64,000 bases of DNA from Nocardioides panacis (GTDB lineage Bacteria; Actinomycetota; Actinomycetes; Propionibacteriales; Nocardioidaceae). The stretch is taken from contig NZ_CP077062.1 in assembly GCF_019039255.1 (NCBI RefSeq), positions 4,278,001 to 4,342,000 on the forward strand, in the 5' to 3' direction. The position numbers and the translations under genes are program-made. Below the pieces are notes generated by a model. It was not told where the DNA came from. It saw only the letters and a list, made by a program, of their open reading frames with translations, and did not search any database. The first letter of the stretch is position 1. Each line of letters begins with the position of its first letter. This document shows, piece after piece, positions 1-8,505 of this stretch.

Positions 1-2
1 GG

Positions 3-575
3 GTCAAGGTGCCGTTCAACAACTCCTACGCCCCGGGCGCGAAGTCGTTCGACTTCGACATCAACCAGATCTCGATCACCCCCAAGCGCGCCGAGGTGGT
101 GTCGTTCTCCGACGGCTACTACTCCGCGGCCCAGGGCGTCATCGCGCTGAAGAAGTCCCGGGCCGCCGGCGTCACCTCGCTAGCCGACCTGCAGGGCCTC
201 AAGCTCGGCGCGCAGACCGGCACCACCTCGCTGACCGCGATCACCGACGTGATCAAGCCGGCGACCCAGCCGCTGGTCTTCGACGACACCAACCAGGCCA
301 AGCAGGCGCTGCTCAACGGCCAGGTCGACGCGATCCTCTCCGACCTGCCCACGGCGTTCTACATCACCGCCGCGGAGATCCCGAAGAGCACGATCGTCGG
401 CCAGTTCCAGCCGGAGACCGGTCAGCAGGAGGAGTTCGGGATGCTCTTCGAGAAGGGCAGCACGCTGGTGCCCTGCGTCGACCAGGCGCTGAGCGCGCTG
501 CGCGACGACGGCACGCTGGCCGGCCTCGAGAAGCAGTGGCTGTCCGACGTGGTCGACGTACCCGTCCTGCAGTGA
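3..575 (+). CDS. Amino-acid ABC transporter substrate-binding protein (C-terminal part)
   Basis: The reading frame enters from the left edge, so the signal peptide and N-terminal lobe are missing. The visible part (about 190 residues) resembles the second half of a family 3 periplasmic binding protein: a SITPKRAEVVSFSDGYY hinge-like segment, then LKLGAQTGTTS and a C-terminal DGTLAGLEKQWL helix. The protein would capture a polar amino acid outside the membrane and pass it to the permease encoded next. Its TGA stop lies inside the GTG start of the permease (GTGA overlap), so the three genes form one operon. The exact substrate cannot be read from the sequence. Confidence 0.88.
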   Translation, partial: VKVPFNNSYAPGAKSFDFDINQISITPKRAEVVSFSDGYYSAAQGVIALKKSRAAGVTSLADLQGLKLGAQTGTTSLTAITDVIKPATQPLVFDDTNQAKQALLNGQVDAILSDLPTAFYITAAEIPKSTIVGQFQPETGQQEEFGMLFEKGSTLVPCVDQALSALRDDGTLAGLEKQWLSDVVDVPVLQ

Positions 576-1420
576 GCGACTGGTCCCCCAGCCCGCGGCA
601 GGTCGAGCGGCTGCGCGTCCGCCGTCGGCTCGACAACCGGGCCCGGCTGGTCGCCGGCGGTACGACGGTCGCGGTGCTGGTGCTGCTGCTCGTCGGCCTG
701 ACCGGGTCGCCGGGCTGGCCGCGGGTCAAGGAGACGTTCCTGTCCTGGCCGGACGCGAAGGCGGCGTTCCCGGCGATCGCGTCGGCGTTCTGGGTGAACG
801 TGCGGATGTTCCTGGTCGCCGAGCCGCTGATCCTGGTGGTCGGGGTGCTGGTCGCGGTCGCCCGCGGCACCGTCGCGCCGGTGCTGTTCCCGGTCCGCGC
901 GCTGGCGGTGCTCTACACCGACCTGTTCCGCGGCGTGCCGACCCTGCTGGTGGTCTTCCTGGTCGCGTTCGGGCTGCCCGCGCTGCGGCTGCAGGGCGTC
1001 ACCACCAGCCTGTTCTGGCTGGGCGTGCTGGCGCTGGTGCTGTCCTACGGCGCCTACGTCGCGGAGGTGTTCCGCTCCGGCATCGAGGGCGTGCACCCCT
1101 CGCAGGTCGCCAGTGCGCAGGCGCTCGGCCTCTCGCACGCCCAGTCGCTGCGGTTCGTGGTGGTTCCGCAGGCGGTCCGCCGCGTCGTACCCCCGCTGCT
1201 CAACGACTTCGTCTCGCTGCAGAAGGACACCGCCCTGGTGGCCTCCGTCGGGCTGGTCGAGGCGCTGCGCCAGGCGCAGGTGTACTCGAGCTTCAACTTC
1301 AACTTCTCCTCCTACCTGGTCGCGGCCGCGTTCTTCGTGGCGCTGACCATCCCGCTGGCCCGGCTCACCGACTGGCTCGGCCGCCGCTACGCGCGCCGCG
1401 AGCGGGCGGGGGCCCGATGA
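572..1420 (+). CDS. Polar amino-acid ABC transporter permease
   Basis: A 282-residue membrane protein of the HisM/GlnP permease family. I take the GTG at 572 as start because it overlaps the previous stop by four bases and removes an unlikely N-terminal extension from 536. A first membrane segment lies near residues 25-45, and several more follow. The family signature is visible around residues 185-215, where VFRSGIEGVHPSQVASAQALGLS precedes a PQAVRR segment; this is the EAA-type loop that docks the ATPase. It works with the binding protein before it and the ATPase after it, whose ATG overlaps this stop (ATGA). Confidence 0.93.
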   Translation: MSDWSPSPRQVERLRVRRRLDNRARLVAGGTTVAVLVLLLVGLTGSPGWPRVKETFLSWPDAKAAFPAIASAFWVNVRMFLVAEPLILVVGVLVAVARGTVAPVLFPVRALAVLYTDLFRGVPTLLVVFLVAFGLPALRLQGVTTSLFWLGVLALVLSYGAYVAEVFRSGIEGVHPSQVASAQALGLSHAQSLRFVVVPQAVRRVVPPLLNDFVSLQKDTALVASVGLVEALRQAQVYSSFNFNFSSYLVAAAFFVALTIPLARLTDWLGRRYARRERAGAR

Positions 1421-2154
1421 GCCCGCTGCTGCGGGTCGAGAACCTCCGCAAGGCGTACGGCGACAAGGTGGTGCTGCGCGACGTCAGCCTGGACGTCGAG
1501 CCGCACGACGTGGTCTGCCTGATCGGGGCCTCGGGGAGCGGCAAGTCCACGCTGCTGCGCTGCCTGAACCTGCTCGAGACCGTCGACGACGGCGGCATCT
1601 GGTTCGAGGACGAGGAGATCACCGACCCGCGCGTGGACGCGCGACAGGTCAGGGCCCGGATGGGGATGGTGTTCCAGGCCTACAACCTGTTCCCGCACAT
1701 GACCGTGCTCGACAACCTCACCCTCGCGCCGCGCCGGGTGCACGGCACGCCCCGGGCGGAGGCCGAGGCCCGGGCGCGCGAGCTGCTCGGCCGGTTCGGC
1801 CTGGCCGACAAGGCCGACGAGCACCCCGACCGGCTCTCCGGCGGCCAGCAGCAGCGGGCCGCGCTGGCCCGGGCGCTGGCCACCGACCCGTCCCTGGTGC
1901 TGCTCGACGAGGTCACCTCCGCGCTCGACCCGGAGCTGGTCGGCGAGGTGCTCGACATCCTGCGCGACCTGGCCACCGGCGGCACCACGATGGTGCTGGC
2001 CACCCACGAGATGGCCTTCGCCCGGGAGGTCGCCTCCCAGGTGTGCTTCCTGCACGACGGCGCGATCCTGGAGCGGGGCACCCCCACCGACGTGCTCGGC
2101 GCGCCGACGAACGACCGCACCCGGCAGTTCCTGCGCCGCGTGCTGCCCTCTTGA
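1417..2154 (+). CDS. Polar amino-acid ABC transporter ATP-binding protein
   Basis: A 245-residue ATPase of the GlnQ/HisP type. Walker A (GASGSGKST) is at residues 37-45, the Q-loop in MVFQAYNLFPHMTV near 84-97, the ABC signature LSGGQQQR at 140-147, Walker B (LVLLDEV) near 160-166 and the switch histidine in LATHEM near 190. It powers the importer formed with the two preceding genes and is the last gene of that operon. The stop codon TGA is part of the TTGACC -35 box of the next gene. Confidence 0.95.
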   Translation: MSPLLRVENLRKAYGDKVVLRDVSLDVEPHDVVCLIGASGSGKSTLLRCLNLLETVDDGGIWFEDEEITDPRVDARQVRARMGMVFQAYNLFPHMTVLDNLTLAPRRVHGTPRAEAEARARELLGRFGLADKADEHPDRLSGGQQQRAALARALATDPSLVLLDEVTSALDPELVGEVLDILRDLATGGTTMVLATHEMAFAREVASQVCFLHDGAILERGTPTDVLGAPTNDRTRQFLRRVLPS

Positions 2155-2179
2155 CCGGCATACCCCCTAGGGGTATAAC
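2151..2179 (+). promoter_or_regulatory. Promoter with CsoR-like palindrome in its spacer
   Basis: TTGACC (2151-2156), a 17-base spacer, and TATAAC (2174-2179), with the ATG of the DUF4396 gene only 6 bases further on, so the transcript is probably leaderless. A perfect inverted repeat ATACCCC-CTA-GGGGTAT (2160-2176) fills the spacer. A/T-flanked runs of C and G of this form are typical operators of CsoR/RcnR-family metal-sensing repressors in actinobacteria. No csoR gene is in the window, so the regulator is inferred. Confidence 0.75.
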
Positions 2180-2185
2180 GAAGGG

Positions 2186-2626
2186 ATGGACCACACCTGG
2201 CGCACCGCGATCTCCGCGACCCTGCACTGCCTGACCGGCTGTGCGATCGGCGAGGTCCTCGGCATGGTGCTGGCCACCTGGTGGGGCTGGGCCAACGGGC
2301 CGAGCATCGCCCTCTCGGTGCTGCTGGCGTTCTTCTTCGGCTACCTGCTGACCAGCACCTCGGTGCTCCGCGCCGGGATGGGCCTGCGGACGGCGGTCCG
2401 GGTCGCCCTGGCCGCCGACACCGTCTCGATCCTGGTGATGGAGGTCGTCGACAACCTGGTGATCCTGCTCGTCCCGGGCGCCCTGCACGCCGGGCTGGGC
2501 GACGCGCTGTTCTGGGGCTCGCTGGTGTTCTCGCTGGTCGTCGCGTTCGTGGTCACCGTGCCGGTGAACCGGGCGATGATCTCCCGCGGGCGGGGGCACG
2601 CCGCCGCGCATGCCTACCACCACTGA
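2186..2626 (+). CDS. DUF4396 domain membrane protein
   Basis: A 146-residue protein with about four membrane segments separated by short loops. It begins MDHTWRTAISATLHCLTGC, contains GWANGPSIALSVLLAFFFGY and ends in the His-rich tail HAAAHAYHH. The pattern matches DUF4396 proteins, small inner-membrane proteins of unknown biochemical role. His and Cys residues near the ends, together with the CsoR-like operator placed in the promoter, suggest a link to copper or a related metal, which is inference. It appears to be transcribed alone. The following 176 bases before the next gene hold no other gene that I can see. Confidence 0.8.
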   Translation: MDHTWRTAISATLHCLTGCAIGEVLGMVLATWWGWANGPSIALSVLLAFFFGYLLTSTSVLRAGMGLRTAVRVALAADTVSILVMEVVDNLVILLVPGALHAGLGDALFWGSLVFSLVVAFVVTVPVNRAMISRGRGHAAAHAYHH

Positions 2627-2802
2627 TGCCCCTCTGGCTTCGGTCGCCGGGCCGGTGGACTTGAGGGGTGATTAGACCGATTTGCGAGAATTTCCGAGTC
2701 ACTGCGGATCGGAAAGAACCGCGGCTACCGTCGAGGCACCCCCGGACACGACCAGTCCCCCCCGCCAGCGTGTCCGCCCTCCTCTCGAACCCCGGTGCAC
2801 CC

Positions 2803-4014
2803 ATGCGTCCTGCCCTGCCCGTCGTCCCTGCCTCCCGCCTCCGCCCCCGCGGCACCCGCGCGCCGGCGGTGCTGCTGTCCGGCGGCGTCGCCCTGGTGGC
2901 GGCCCTCGCGGCGGTCGGCCCGGCCTCCGCGGCCCAGGTCCCGGTCGACCTCGGCACGGCCACGTCGTACGCCGTGCTCGCCGGCAGCACGGTGACCAAC
3001 ACCGGGGTCAGCAACATCTCCGGTGACCTCGGCGTGAGCCCCGGCACCGCCGTGGTCGGCTTCCCGCCCGGTCTCGTGACCGGCGGCGTCATCCACGCCG
3101 GCGACGCCAACGCCGCGCAGGCCGAGCAGGACCTGGTCACCGCCTACGACACGGCCGCCGGCGAGACCCCGCAGACACCGGTCGGCCCGGACCTGGCGGG
3201 CCAGACCCTGGTCGCCGGCATCTACGGCAACAGCAACGCCGCCGGGACGCTCGGCCTGACCGGCACCCTCACCCTGGACGGCAAGAACGACCCGAACGGG
3301 CTGTTCGTGTTCCAGGCGGACTCCACGCTGATCACCGCCTCGGGGGCGAGCGTCCGGCTGATCAACGGCGCGAACCCGTGCAACGTGTACTGGAAGGTGG
3401 GCAGCTCGGCCACCCTCGGCACCAGCACCGAGTTCGTCGGCAACATCCTCGCGCTCACCTCGATCTCGCTGGACACCGACGCGAACGTCCAGGGCCGGGT
3501 GCTGGCGCGCAACGGCGCGGTGACCCTGGACTCCAACGACGTCAGCCGGCCCAGCTGCGCGGCCACCCCGACCGGGGGCGGCGGTGGCGCGACCCCGACG
3601 GCGGCAGCGACTCCGACCGCCGGCACCACCGGCACCCCGACGGGCGGGACGACCCCGACGACCCCGACGACCCCGGCGGCGAGCCCCTCCGGCAGCACGG
3701 GCGGCACCACCACCCAGCAGGGCGCCAGCGTGTCCGGCAGCAAGGGTCCGGGCAGCCACGGCCCGGGTTCCGGCACCGGCCGGCACGGCTCCGGCTCCGG
3801 CTCCGGCCTGACCTCGACGCCCACCGGGGCGCGGCTCACGACGGTGTCGGTCATCCCGCCCGGGCACCCCGAGACCGGTCTGGGCGGCGCCGCGGCAGGT
3901 GGCCCGGACAGCCGGCTCCTGGCGCTCGGCGGGACGGCCCTGGCCGGGGCCGCGGTCGCAGCCTCCCTGGCCGCGCGCCGGCGTCGCGTCGAAGGTCGTG
4001 ACACCCGGTCGTGA
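2803..4014 (+). CDS. Ice-binding-fold (DUF3494) surface protein with sortase signal
   Basis: I start at the ATG at 2803, which gives a 403-residue protein with a clear signal peptide (Arg-rich n-region, VLLSGGVALVAALAAVG core, cleavage near ASAA). Residues about 45-255 form a DUF3494 domain (LGTATSYAVLAGSTVTNTG ... ISGDLGVSPG ... DGLFVFQ-type motif as NGLFVFQADSTL), the beta-solenoid fold of bacterial ice-binding proteins that also occurs in adhesins. A Gly/Thr/Pro/Ser linker follows, then HPETG, a hydrophobic segment and an RRRR tail: a sortase sorting signal with HPETG in place of LPXTG. The next gene is a class F sortase overlapping by GTGA, so the two are probably enzyme and substrate. 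Whether it binds ice cannot be decided. Confidence 0.85.
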   Translation: MRPALPVVPASRLRPRGTRAPAVLLSGGVALVAALAAVGPASAAQVPVDLGTATSYAVLAGSTVTNTGVSNISGDLGVSPGTAVVGFPPGLVTGGVIHAGDANAAQAEQDLVTAYDTAAGETPQTPVGPDLAGQTLVAGIYGNSNAAGTLGLTGTLTLDGKNDPNGLFVFQADSTLITASGASVRLINGANPCNVYWKVGSSATLGTSTEFVGNILALTSISLDTDANVQGRVLARNGAVTLDSNDVSRPSCAATPTGGGGGATPTAAATPTAGTTGTPTGGTTPTTPTTPAASPSGSTGGTTTQQGASVSGSKGPGSHGPGSGTGRHGSGSGSGLTSTPTGARLTTVSVIPPGHPETGLGGAAAGGPDSRLLALGGTALAGAAVAASLAARRRRVEGRDTRS

Positions 4015-4688
4015 CCGGCCGTCACGCCCCGGGCGGACGGCGCACGCCGTGGGTCCTGCTGGCCGTGGTGCTGGCCCTGGTCGGCGCGGCCAGCCTCGTG
4101 CTGGCGCTGCAGGGCCGGCGGGACCAGCAGGCACCGCCGGTCGCCGCACCCGCGGCGGGGCGGTCCCCGGCGCAGGCAACCCCCGCGGACCCGGTCACGC
4201 CGGCTCCCGCCACCACGCAGCCGCCCGCCCCGCCGGTCCGGCTGCTCGTGCCCACGCTGCACGTGTCCACCCGGCTGCTGCGGCTCGGCGTGCACCGGGA
4301 CGGGACCGTCGAGGTCCCGGCCCCCGAGGACGCCGACCGGGCCGGCTGGTTCCGGCTGGGGCCACCCCCGGGCCAGGTCGGCTCGGCGGTGATCCTCGGC
4401 CACGTCGACTCGCTGTCCGGCCCGGCGGTGTTCTACGAGCTGCGCCTCCTGGTGCCCGGTGACCGGGTCGACGTACGCCTGGCGGACAGGGCGGTCGCCC
4501 GGTTCCGGGTGGACCGGGTGCGGACCTACCCGAACGCCGACTTCCCGGCGCGCCGGGTGTACGGCTCGCACGGCTACGCCGGGCTCAACCTGGTGACCTG
4601 CGGCGGCGCGTACGACCGGGAGACCGGCTACCAGGCCAACGTCGTGGTCTACACCCGCCTCGTGCACACCACGCCCGCCCCCGCCTGA
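4011..4688 (+). CDS. Class F sortase
   Basis: A 225-residue transpeptidase. It has an N-terminal membrane anchor (residues 14-33), a Pro/Ala-rich linker to about residue 75 and a sortase domain. The catalytic set is visible: His131 in ILGHVDS, Cys197 in LVTCGG and Arg216 in VVYTRL. Class F enzymes are typical of actinobacteria and attach or process proteins with LPXTG-like signals. The GTG start overlaps the stop of the ice-binding-fold gene, whose HPETG tail is the likely substrate. The final residues HTTPAPA look disordered. Confidence 0.9.
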   Translation: MTGRHAPGGRRTPWVLLAVVLALVGAASLVLALQGRRDQQAPPVAAPAAGRSPAQATPADPVTPAPATTQPPAPPVRLLVPTLHVSTRLLRLGVHRDGTVEVPAPEDADRAGWFRLGPPPGQVGSAVILGHVDSLSGPAVFYELRLLVPGDRVDVRLADRAVARFRVDRVRTYPNADFPARRVYGSHGYAGLNLVTCGGAYDRETGYQANVVVYTRLVHTTPAPA

Positions 4689-4732
4689 CCGCAGCCCGGA
4701 CGCAGCGCACCGGGGCTGGTTGGATGGCGGGC

Positions 4733-5906
4733 ATGAGCTACGCACTGGGGCAGGGGACCGGACCGCTGCGGGGCGTCCGGGTCGTGGAGATCGCCGGCAT
4801 CGGGCCGGGGCCGCACGCCGCGACGCTGCTCGCCGACCTGGGCGCGGACGTGATCCGGGTCGAGCGCCCCGGCGGCGCGACCAGTCCCGGCACCCGGGAG
4901 ACCGACCTGCTCACCCGCGGCCGGCCCAGCGTGGCGCTGGACCTGAAGCGTCCCGAGGCCGTGGCGGCGGTGCTCACGCTCGTCGAGGGCGCCGACGTGC
5001 TGCTCGAGGGCATGCGCCCGGGCGCCACCGAGCGGCTCGGCCTCGGCCCCGAGGACTGCCTGGCCCGCAACCCGCGCCTGGTCTACGGGCGGATGACCGG
5101 CTGGGGGCAGACCGGTCCGCTGGCGCCGACCGCGGGGCACGACCTGAACTACATCGCGGTCGCCGGCGCCCTGCACGGCCTCGGGCAGGACGCCGACCGT
5201 CCGCAGTTCCCGACCAACCTGCTGGGCGACTTCGGTGGCGGGTCGACGTACCTCGTGATCGGGGTGCTCGCCGCGCTCCTCGAGTCCAGGGGCAGCGGCC
5301 GCGGGCAGGTCGTGGACGCCGCCATCGTGGACGGGACCGCGCACCTGTCGGCGATGTTCGCCGGCATGCTGGCCAGCGGGTTCGCCCGCGAGCGGCGCGG
5401 CGCCAACCTGCTCGACGGCGGCGCACCGTTCTACGACGTCTACGAGACCGCCGACGGCAAGCACATGTCGGTCGGCCCGCTCGAGCCGCAGTTCTACGCC
5501 GTCCTGGTCGACCTGCTCGACGTCCCGGACGCGCCGGCCCGCGACGACCTCGCCCGGTGGCCGGCGCTGCGGGCCACGTTCACGGCGAGGTTCAAGGAGC
5601 GCACCCAGGCCGAGTGGACCGCGCTCTTCGACGGCACCGACGCCTGCGTCGCCCCGGTGCTGCCGCTGACCGAGGCGGCCGCGCACCCGCACCTCGCGGC
5701 CCGCGGCACCTACGTCGAGCGCGACGGCGTGCTGCAGCCCGCGCCGGCGCCGCGGTTCTCCCGCACCGGGGCGACCCTGACGACCGGCCCGAGCGTGCCC
5801 GGCGGCCAGACCCGCGAGGCGCTCGCCGCCTGGGGGGTCGCCGACGTGGACGCCCTGATCGAGTCGGGTGCCGCGGTCCAGCAGGCTCAGGGGGGCGTCG
5901 GAGTAG
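4733..5906 (+). CDS. CaiB/BaiF CoA transferase (alpha-methylacyl-CoA racemase-like), +1 frameshift near the end
   Basis: A CoA-transferase family III protein of about 390 residues. The family motif LADLGADVIRVERP is at residues 33-46, followed by LLTRGRPSVALDLK, YGRMTGWGQTGPL and DLNYIAVAGAL. Members move CoA between acids or epimerise 2-methylacyl-CoAs. As given, the frame has no stop and runs on into antisense of the next gene. Removing one G from the G6 run at 5890-5895 gives a normal end (QQAQGASE, stop TAG at 5904-5906) and also gives the convergent CbrC-like gene its stop. ATG 4724 is an alternative start. Substrate unknown; the neighbouring thiolase pair suggests branched or beta-oxidised acyl-CoA. 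Confidence 0.85.
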
Positions 5907-6340
5907 GACAGCTCCGCGCGGCAGTGCAGGCAGCGGAACAGGTACGTCGACCCGACGACCGCCGTGGCCATCAGCCCGGAGGGCGCGTCGACGGCCAGGC
6001 CGAGGTAGGCCGCGGCGTCGTCGCAGCAGTACATCCAGTGCTCGTGCTGCCAGCCCGCGAACCCCACGGTCCGGGTGGCCAGCTCGTCGAGCACCTCGGC
6101 GGGCACGCCCGGCGGGACGCCGACGCCCACGTCGGTGAACTCCGCGCCGAACCGGCGGGCCGCCGAGCCGTCCGCGATGCACCAGGGGCAGAGCCGCTCG
6201 TCGAGGTCCTCCGCGGCGTGCACCGCACCGGCGTACACCACGCCGCGGGCCTGCCCGCAGCACACGCACGCCCGCGCGGTCTCGGTCACCATCTCGGTGG
6301 TGACCGGGTCCGGGTGGTAGCGGAACACGGGCAGCGGCAT
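5887..6340 (-). CDS. CbrC family (UPF0167) protein, +1 frameshift at its 3' end
   Basis: It starts at the ATG at 6340 (MPLPVFRYHPDPV). Paired cysteines suggest metal binding: CVCCGQ, CPWC, CC and CLHC. The motif order and the start PVFRYHPDP match CbrC/UPF0167 proteins, associated in E. coli with colicin tolerance but without a known activity. In the given sequence the frame runs far past its normal end into antisense of the CoA transferase gene. With one C fewer in the C6 run (plus strand G6 5890-5895) it stops after LSYSDAP, giving 150 residues. The two convergent genes then overlap by about 20 bases. Confidence 0.78.
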
Positions 6341-6377
6341 CACCCGTCGAGTCTGCCGAACCGGACCGCGCCGTGTG

Positions 6378-7104
6378 TCAGCGGGTGCGGCGGTGGACGG
6401 TCTCCCGCTTGGTCTCGTTGACCGCCGACTCGTAGGCCGTCACCAGCGCCGCGATCGTCACCGGCTTGAACCGCTCGACGACCTCGCGCAGCTGCTCGGG
6501 CGTGGAGTCGCCGTCCTTGTAGGCCGGCCAGACCTTGGTGCGGAACAGGTCGGTCAGTTCCGCGGCGACCTGGCGGCCGTGCTCGGTGAAGATGTCCTGG
6601 GCCGCCAGCGCCGCGTCCAGCGGCATGCCCAGGTCGAGCAGCGCGACGCCGACCGAGAGGTGCGCGATCGCGACCTGGTACTTCCCCTGCTTGGTCGGGA
6701 ACACGATGCCCAGCGCGTTCAGGGTGTCCAGGTCGTCGTCGGACAGCGGCCGTCCGGCGCGCTTGCCGAGCTCCCGCCGCGAGATCGTCTCGGGCAGCTC
6801 GGCCATCCACGGCGCGAGCAGCGTCCGGTGCAGCGCGATGGTCTCCGGGGACGCGTCGGCCGGGATGCGGGCGACGTACTTCTCGATCGCGGACAGCGTG
6901 GAAGCCGTGCGCCTGCAGCTCGCTGACCAGCTCCAGCCGGGCGACGTGGTCCGGGGAGTAGTAGCCCGACCGGCCGCGCCGGATCGGCGGGGGCACCAGG
7001 CCCTTGGTCGTGTAGAACCGGATGTTGCGCACCGACATCCCGACCCGGCGGGTCAGGCTGTCCAGGGTGATCAGCTCAGCGGTCTCGTCGGACTGCTCGG
7101 GCAT
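6378..7104 (-). CDS. MerR-family transcriptional regulator, +1 frameshift
   Basis: The N-terminal half (from ATG 7104) carries a MerR winged-helix motif: [23 protein letters not shown], then [22 protein letters not shown]. After HGF the frame breaks. In the second frame the protein continues [13 protein letters not shown] ... [18 protein letters not shown] to a normal stop at 6378. Removing one G at 6900/6901 (plus-strand CGTGGAAGC to CGTGAAGC) restores one 241-residue protein. It is divergent from the thiolase/multifunctional enzyme pair and probably controls it. The effector is unknown; a fatty-acid or acyl-CoA signal is inferred from context. Confidence 0.85.
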
Positions 7105-7159
7105 CGGGTCCTCGGGCTCGGTCGGGCGGGCGTGGGTGACGGATCACAGGGGCTGCTGG

Positions 7160-7190
7160 TTGACGACCTTAACAGTAGGAGTGTCACAAT
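7160..7190 (+). promoter_or_regulatory. Possible MerR-controlled promoter of the thiolase operon
   Basis: TTGACG (7160-7165) and CACAAT (7185-7190) are separated by 19 bases, the long spacer typical of MerR-activated promoters. An imperfect dyad (GAC...CTTA / TAGG...GTC) lies in the spacer. The site is between the divergent MerR and thiolase genes. The -10 box is weak, so this is a suggestion only. Confidence 0.35.
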
Positions 7191-7231
7191 CGAGGCGCAG
7201 CCCCGTCACCGACCAGTTGGGACAACCGAGC

Positions 7232-8452
7232 ATGGCTGAGCAGCCGCAGGCCTTCGTGTACGACGCGATCCGCACCCCCCGGGGCAAGGGCAAGAAGAAC
7301 GGCTCCTTGCACGAGGTGAAGCCCGTCGACCTGGTCGTCGGGCTGCTCGACGAGGTCAAGGCCCGCAACCCCGGGCTCGACCCGGCGCGCGTCGACGACG
7401 TGGTCCTCGGCGTGGTCACCCCGATCGGCGACCAGGGGGCCGACATCGCCAAGACCGCGGCGCTGGCCGCGGGCTACCCCGAGACCGTCGCGGGCGTGCA
7501 GCTCAACCGGTTCTGCGCCTCGGGGCTGGAGGCCGTCAACCAGGCCGCGATGCGGGTCCGCTCCGGCTTCGAGGACCTGATCCTCGCCGGTGGCGTGGAG
7601 TCGATGTCCCGGGTGCCGATGGGCTCCGACGGCGGCGCCTGGGCGATGGACCCCCGCACCGCGCTGGACACCTCGTTCGTGCCCCAGGGGATCGGCGCCG
7701 ACCTGATCGCCACGCTCGGCGGCTGGACCCGGGAGGACGTGGACGGGTTCGCGGCCGAGTCGCAGGCCCGGGCCGCCAAGGCCCAGGCCAACGGCTTCTT
7801 CGACCGCTCGGTGGTGCCCGTCAAGGACTTCAACGGGCTGACCGTGCTGGAGCGCGACGAGTTCATCCGCCCCGGTACGACGGTCGAGAGCCTGGCCGGA
7901 CTCAAGCCGTCGTTCGCGCAGATCGGCGACCAGGGCGGCTTCGACTCGGTGGCGCTGGAGAAGTACCACTGGGTCGAGGAGATCGACCACGTGCACCACG
8001 CCGGCAACTCCTCCGGGATCGTCGACGGCGCCGCGCTCGTGGCGATCGGCACCGAGCAGGTCGGCATCGACCTCGGCCTCACCCCGCGCGCCCGGATCCT
8101 GGCCGCCGCGGTCTCCGGCGCGGACCCGACGATCATGCTGACCGGCCCGGCGCCGGCGTCCCGCAAGGCGCTCGCCAAGGCCGGGCTGACGCCTGCGGAC
8201 ATCGACCTCTACGAGATCAACGAGGCGTTCGCGGCGGTGGCGATGCGGTTCATGCGCGACCTCGACCTGCCCCACGAGAAGGTGAACGTCAACGGCGGCG
8301 CCATCGCGATGGGCCACCCGCTCGGCGCGACCGGCGCGATGATCCTCGGCACGCTGATCGACGAGCTCGAGCGCCGCGACCTGCGCTACGGCCTGGCCAC
8401 GCTCTGCGTCGGCGGCGGCATGGGCATCGCCACCGTCGTCGAGCGCATCTGA
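7232..8452 (+). CDS. fadA: Acetyl-CoA C-acyltransferase (thiolase)
   Basis: A 406-residue degradative thiolase that cleaves 3-ketoacyl-CoA with CoA in the last step of beta-oxidation. The acyl-accepting Cys95 sits in [11 protein letters not shown], the active-site His362 in [15 protein letters not shown] and the second Cys (about 392) in CVGGGMG. The GLEAVN and YEINEAFA motifs are also present. The ATG at 7232 is preferred over an upstream extension that lacks homology to the family. It is followed after 53 bases by the multifunctional enoyl-CoA hydratase/dehydrogenase, the usual fadA-fadB order, and divergently by the MerR gene. Confidence 0.95.
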   Translation: MAEQPQAFVYDAIRTPRGKGKKNGSLHEVKPVDLVVGLLDEVKARNPGLDPARVDDVVLGVVTPIGDQGADIAKTAALAAGYPETVAGVQLNRFCASGLEAVNQAAMRVRSGFEDLILAGGVESMSRVPMGSDGGAWAMDPRTALDTSFVPQGIGADLIATLGGWTREDVDGFAAESQARAAKAQANGFFDRSVVPVKDFNGLTVLERDEFIRPGTTVESLAGLKPSFAQIGDQGGFDSVALEKYHWVEEIDHVHHAGNSSGIVDGAALVAIGTEQVGIDLGLTPRARILAAAVSGADPTIMLTGPAPASRKALAKAGLTPADIDLYEINEAFAAVAMRFMRDLDLPHEKVNVNGGAIAMGHPLGATGAMILGTLIDELERRDLRYGLATLCVGGGMGIATVVERI

Positions 8453-8505
8453 CCTCCCGTCCCGTCTTCCGCCCGTCTTCAGCAGACTCTTCAGCAGAGG
8501 AACCC

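Noticed and set aside
5907-6421. C-terminal extension of the CoA transferase as a fusion domain
   Set aside because: The extension is exact antisense of the CbrC-like gene and disappears when one base in a G6 run is removed.
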